From Prolixibacteraceae bacterium (GTDB lineage Bacteria; Bacteroidota; Bacteroidia; Bacteroidales; Prolixibacteraceae), in assembly GCA_027858145.1 (NCBI GenBank), contig JAQIDF010000165.1:1-17244 (forward strand): 17,244 nt of DNA, given 5' to 3'. The position numbers and the translations under genes are program-made. Every line of letters starts with the position of its first letter. Within the stretch, counting starts at the first letter, position 1. This document shows, in pieces, positions 14,601 to 17,244 of this stretch. The notes beneath the pieces are model-generated. The model saw only the letters and a program-made list of their open reading frames with translations, searched no databases and was not told the origin of the DNA.

Positions 14601-17244
14601 GCAGATTATTAATACAGGGACCAAAAATCTTTCGATAGCTTCAATAGGTTCTGACAATAATATATTTACAACAAATTTAAATAATACAGCAATAATTAAC
14701 CCGGGAGATTCATTACAACTCGTGGTTTATGCAACAGCTTCGTCTACCGGCACTCATAATGGTACACTAACCATTGTGAGCAATGATCCCGACACCCCAT
14801 CAACAACAGTAGCACTTACAGCAAATTGCGTGGAGTCGCCTGTAATGGCAATTTCGCCCGATTCAATTGAGGTAACGCTTCAAACAGGGGAAACAACAAC
14901 CGAGACTCTTACCATCTCGAATACCGGCGAAAGTGAGCTTACCTTTAGTTTTCCCGATTATATTGAATCCGGGCAGTTGACAGCGGCATCAACAGCAAAT
15001 ACTTCTCCTGTTTATTCGTATATGGAAATAGCCAAGGGAGCTAATGATCCGAGGGTTGGAGAGCAAGTAGTTGGTGCTTCCGGTGGTTCTGATGCTTATG
15101 GATATAGCTGGGTAGACAGCAATGATCCCAACGGTCCGGTTTTTAACTGGACAGATATATTGGGAACAGGCACACCGGTTACCGGGTTGGGTGATGATAA
15201 TTATGTGGGCAGCTTCCCAATTGGTTTTAATTTCCCGTTTTATGAAAACACTTACAGCCAGTTTTACATTACTTCTAATGGTTTGATTATGTTTGGGAAT
15301 CCGAGTTCTTCACTCAGTAATCAACCTATCCCGGTTGCAGAGGAGCCCAATGATTTTATTGCCTGGTGCTGGGATGACCTATATTCAAGAGGCACAGTAC
15401 ACTATCAGAATGCAAATGACCAGTTGGTCATACAATTTACAGGATATGGTGAATATGGCAATACGTCAACTTCAATTACTGCGCAGGTTATATTATCACT
15501 AAGTGGAAAAATAAAAATCCAGTATTTAAACACTACAGGAGGTTTCAATACCACAGGATGTACCGTGGGGATCGAAAATGCTGCCGGTGATGATGGTTTG
15601 CAGGTGGCTTTTAATACAGGCTATATCGAAGATAATCTGGCACTCGAGTTTTCTAGTGTTGTCGATTGGATAACCGTTATACCTGCTACAGGGACATTAG
15701 CCCCCGGGGCAACGACGGATGTTGAAGTAGGAATTGATGCTACAGGCATGACTTACGGAAGACGGGTCAGAAATTTAAATATTAACAGCAACGATCCATC
15801 CAAATTATCTTACAATTATCAAGTGGCCGTGAACATACCGGCATCGCAGGAGTTAATTGATGATTCACTTGCATTGGTTGCTTTTTACAATGCAGGCAAT
15901 GGTGATAACTGGAATGATAATACCGGGTGGTTAACGGGGCCACTTTATAACTGGTTTGGAATAAGTATTTCGGAAGGGCAAATCACAAAACTCGAATTAC
16001 CCGTGAATAACCTGAACGGATATATCCCCAACGAAATAGGGGAACTGACTAATTTAACGGTGCTTAACTTGAGACAGAATTCCGGTTTATCTGGTACATC
16101 TATACCCGATTCAGTAGGCAGCCTGGAAAATCTTATTGAGCTTGATTTATATAATAACGGACACTCCGGAAGCATTCCTGAATCAATAGGTAATTTATCG
16201 GCTTTAGAGTATCTTGACCTGGCAGCCAACTGGAACTTAACAGGTTCGATCCCTTCAAGCATAGGTGATATGGCTAATTTGCGCAATTTAAATCTGAGGG
16301 GAAATAACCTTACAGGAAATATTCCAGCCGAGATAGGTAACCTTACAGATTTGAATTATTTGTATTTGTATGATAATCAGCTTTCGGGTTCGATACCACT
16401 GGAAATTGGAGATGCATCTAACCTCAGGTACATTAGGTTACAAAATAACCAATTAACAGGTACAATCCCCGAAGAAATGGGCAACCTAAATCTCTGGGCT
16501 TTGTATTTAGATAATAATCAATTAGAAGGCGAAATACCTGCATCCTTCGAAAATGTCAATTTTGGATTTTTGCATTTACACAATAATAATTTAAGTGGCG
16601 ACTTGCCTTCATCGTTGGCACAAATGGTGAACAACCCGGTAAGCATCCCCGAAGAAGAAAAAGTAGCAAACGAATCACAGCCCTTGTATTTACGCGATGG
16701 TAGCCTTGCTTCTTCTGTGCAAAAAGATGCATCACTCAATGTATCTTATCGGTTAAGGGTAGAAAACAATAAGTTTACTTTTGCCAATCTCGAAACATCA
16801 GGCATTGCTCCGGGAAGCATTGACGAATTTACTTATGCTCCGCTGGATACTGTGTTAGATTTGGATTTCAACGAAAGTATAAACGCATTGACAGTCCACG
16901 ATGGCAAAGCCAGTGAAAATAACAATCTATGGTATTATAACTTTGAAACAATAGCAGGGGAGACCAATGATAGCATTTTCAATATTGAAGATACAGGTGG
17001 TTATGGATGTATCGTAAGTAATATAGTTTATCCGGATCTTGAACTGACATCTGAAATTTACGGCACTATTGAGAACCCACAACTGGAAGCCGACTCATTG
17101 GCATTGGTAGCCCTTTATAACGCTACAGGAGGGGCAAACTGGAACAACAACGAAAATTGGCTAACAGGCCCAATTGATACCTGGTACGGTGTAACAGTTT
17201 CAAAATGGAGGGTTAGTCAGCTCGAAATGTCAGATAATAACCTG
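11629..17244 (+). CDS. Secreted papain-like (C1A) cysteine peptidase with FN3, sandwich and LRR-Ig modules, 3' end beyond window
   Basis: The frame is open for 1872 codons from ATG at 11629 to the window edge, so the C-terminus is not seen. Residues 1-22 are a signal peptide. A short linker or propeptide precedes a C1A-type peptidase at ~95-350. Its expected residues are Gln116 and Cys122 (GNQAAEGSCVGWATGYY), His285 (STNHANLIVGYDD) and Asn314 (FKVANSWG), so it should be active. After a beta-rich region (~358-476) come FN3 (482-590) and an ASH/BACON-like sandwich (592-965) interrupted by a propeller-like segment. A complete sandwich (966-1067) and a second split sandwich (1068-1404) follow. 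Next is an LRR-Ig unit (~1409-1815), then the start of another (~1820 on). A T9SS tail is expected downstream, by analogy with both neighbours. The leader matches that of the 3416 gene. Extracellular protein cleavage is inferred from the family. Confidence 0.93.
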   Translation, partial: MKLFLTSLALFFFMINSISVLAYNDNTDQKVSFSKRSFSEQELDELKAKIGVAQEGVNYNVKINGFGTGLIPPTEEQWAKMKAQAVFVDKMTFADASAPVSHDNSATIWFPPIGNQAAEGSCVGWATGYYNKTFQEAREHNWDLSGCTWENGWEGYPSPAYQDKIFSPDFIYHQINGGTDGGSTYGDALNLLYRIGCCTWDKMPYDMYNSTDWPSEDAWRQAPVYCSATPYNYAGVTDDTDINNLKQFLANYNNAIISINGNYYDALTLDDLWTSDSYTATSTNHANLIVGYDDNFGPYTEGGTTKYGAFKVANSWGIDNWENDADGFYWISYECMKENISDYMFYENLVGYEPEMISVFSMDHDLRGECQVSVGMGSSSSPAATKRFDDYYYNGGNHAYPANMMVMDITEFGTPADAENFYIQVYDGETSVVGQINSFSIEMYDDYASGTPTATYLSSETPVSTVAGIDVLAQLQTTDDPTPPATISDLQVTSTASYAVTLGWTASGDDGTTGTAAGYDIRYSQSIIDQTNFDAATQVTNPPDPSAAGTIESFTVGGLNNNTTYYFAIKTIDDRTNESGVSNSPSGTTLGAPQIDVTPTSLSASLQAGASTTQSFTISNTGEGLLEFAIPYLELTPQERATVVNYPSGEKNIGFYADENRVGSSKKLPGKMPTTLADAQNIYQLLGEGGDVVETYQNFPVEVGGIEWVDGDVIAVGISSDIYSYNLENELYSTIFTVDIGTPYQCSWDGEYLWISNNSGNVYGYDLSGNLVGSFSTPVSNFVALTFDGENFLVSQAWQTDPVVYKLDYQGNVLGTYNFNNYAGDISALVWVPQHHNGNMWALGYMSGNYNLSQLSFNGSEFNYVDGFIFNDNDDAYSIAHDGRDMLFSDWDGPLFKLDDGNPEGSWLTLNEITNFVAAGSPLTVEATFNATELNDGNYETMVQVNSNDPVNPIVEIPVSLQVNGIPDISLSTSAIDFGDVYQDFEDTQNLQIINTGTKNLSIASIGSDNNIFTTNLNNTAIINPGDSLQLVVYATASSTGTHNGTLTIVSNDPDTPSTTVALTANCVESPVMAISPDSIEVTLQTGETTTETLTISNTGESELTFSFPDYIESGQLTAASTANTSPVYSYMEIAKGANDPRVGEQVVGASGGSDAYGYSWVDSNDPNGPVFNWTDILGTGTPVTGLGDDNYVGSFPIGFNFPFYENTYSQFYITSNGLIMFGNPSSSLSNQPIPVAEEPNDFIAWCWDDLYSRGTVHYQNANDQLVIQFTGYGEYGNTSTSITAQVILSLSGKIKIQYLNTTGGFNTTGCTVGIENAAGDDGLQVAFNTGYIEDNLALEFSSVVDWITVIPATGTLAPGATTDVEVGIDATGMTYGRRVRNLNINSNDPSKLSYNYQVAVNIPASQELIDDSLALVAFYNAGNGDNWNDNTGWLTGPLYNWFGISISEGQITKLELPVNNLNGYIPNEIGELTNLTVLNLRQNSGLSGTSIPDSVGSLENLIELDLYNNGHSGSIPESIGNLSALEYLDLAANWNLTGSIPSSIGDMANLRNLNLRGNNLTGNIPAEIGNLTDLNYLYLYDNQLSGSIPLEIGDASNLRYIRLQNNQLTGTIPEEMGNLNLWALYLDNNQLEGEIPASFENVNFGFLHLHNNNLSGDLPSSLAQMVNNPVSIPEEEKVANESQPLYLRDGSLASSVQKDASLNVSYRLRVENNKFTFANLETSGIAPGSIDEFTYAPLDTVLDLDFNESINALTVHDGKASENNNLWYYNFETIAGETNDSIFNIEDTGGYGCIVSNIVYPDLELTSEIYGTIENPQLEADSLALVALYNATGGANWNNNENWLTGPIDTWYGVTVSKWRVSQLEMSDNNL

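Overview
The window looks like a chromosomal stretch from a Bacteroidota (CFB-group) bacterium. The evidence is: two very large secreted proteins with complete C-terminal type IX secretion system (T9SS) type A sorting domains, a decayed third copy of such a tail, A-rich leaders before each start codon without a Shine-Dalgarno core, and AT-rich spacers. The domain repertoire (FG-GAP/VCBS repeats, CBM9-like modules, SusE/F-like module, LRR-Ig arrays, a cysteine-rich C-terminal 'coathanger'-like domain) is typical of surface proteins from polysaccharide-degrading Bacteroidota. Finer placement, for example Marinilabiliales, would be a guess.

Layout. Positions 1-117 are the 3' end of a group II intron, with domain V (44-77) and domain VI (81-114) visible base by base. 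Its body and any reverse transcriptase lie outside the window to the left. Next comes a short possible exon tail, then a broken gene remnant (282-760) whose T9SS sorting tail is split by a 1-nt frameshift. Three large genes follow, all on the + strand: (a) 829-3207, a 792-aa calcium-motif FG-GAP/VCBS-like repeat protein; (b) 3416-11422, a 2668-aa protein with several glycan-binding-like modules and five LRR-Ig units but no recognisable catalytic domain; (c) 11629 to the window edge, at least 1872 codons of a papain-like (C1A) cysteine peptidase with FN3, sandwich, propeller-like and LRR-Ig modules. Gene (c) has no stop codon inside the window.

The most interesting structure is at the gene boundaries. 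The last ~415 bp of gene (a) plus the following ~208-bp spacer (2791-3415) is repeated as the last ~415 bp of gene (b) plus its following spacer (11006-11628). Each copy therefore carries the C-terminal anchoring/sorting region, a tandem TAATAA stop, a perfect 10-bp hairpin, and a second perfect inverted repeat (9-bp arms, 15-bp spacer) in front of the next gene. This looks like a tail-plus-leader cassette by which very different secreted proteins share export and perhaps expression signals. Inside the cassette, identical blocks alternate with diverged ones, which suggests gene conversion.

Working model (inference): all three proteins are exported by Sec, then carried across the outer membrane by T9SS and attached or released at the surface. 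There they would bind glycans or proteins (genes a and b) and cleave protein (gene c). LRR-Ig units with the same header sequence occur in both (b) and (c), so modules as well as tails appear to be shared between neighbours.
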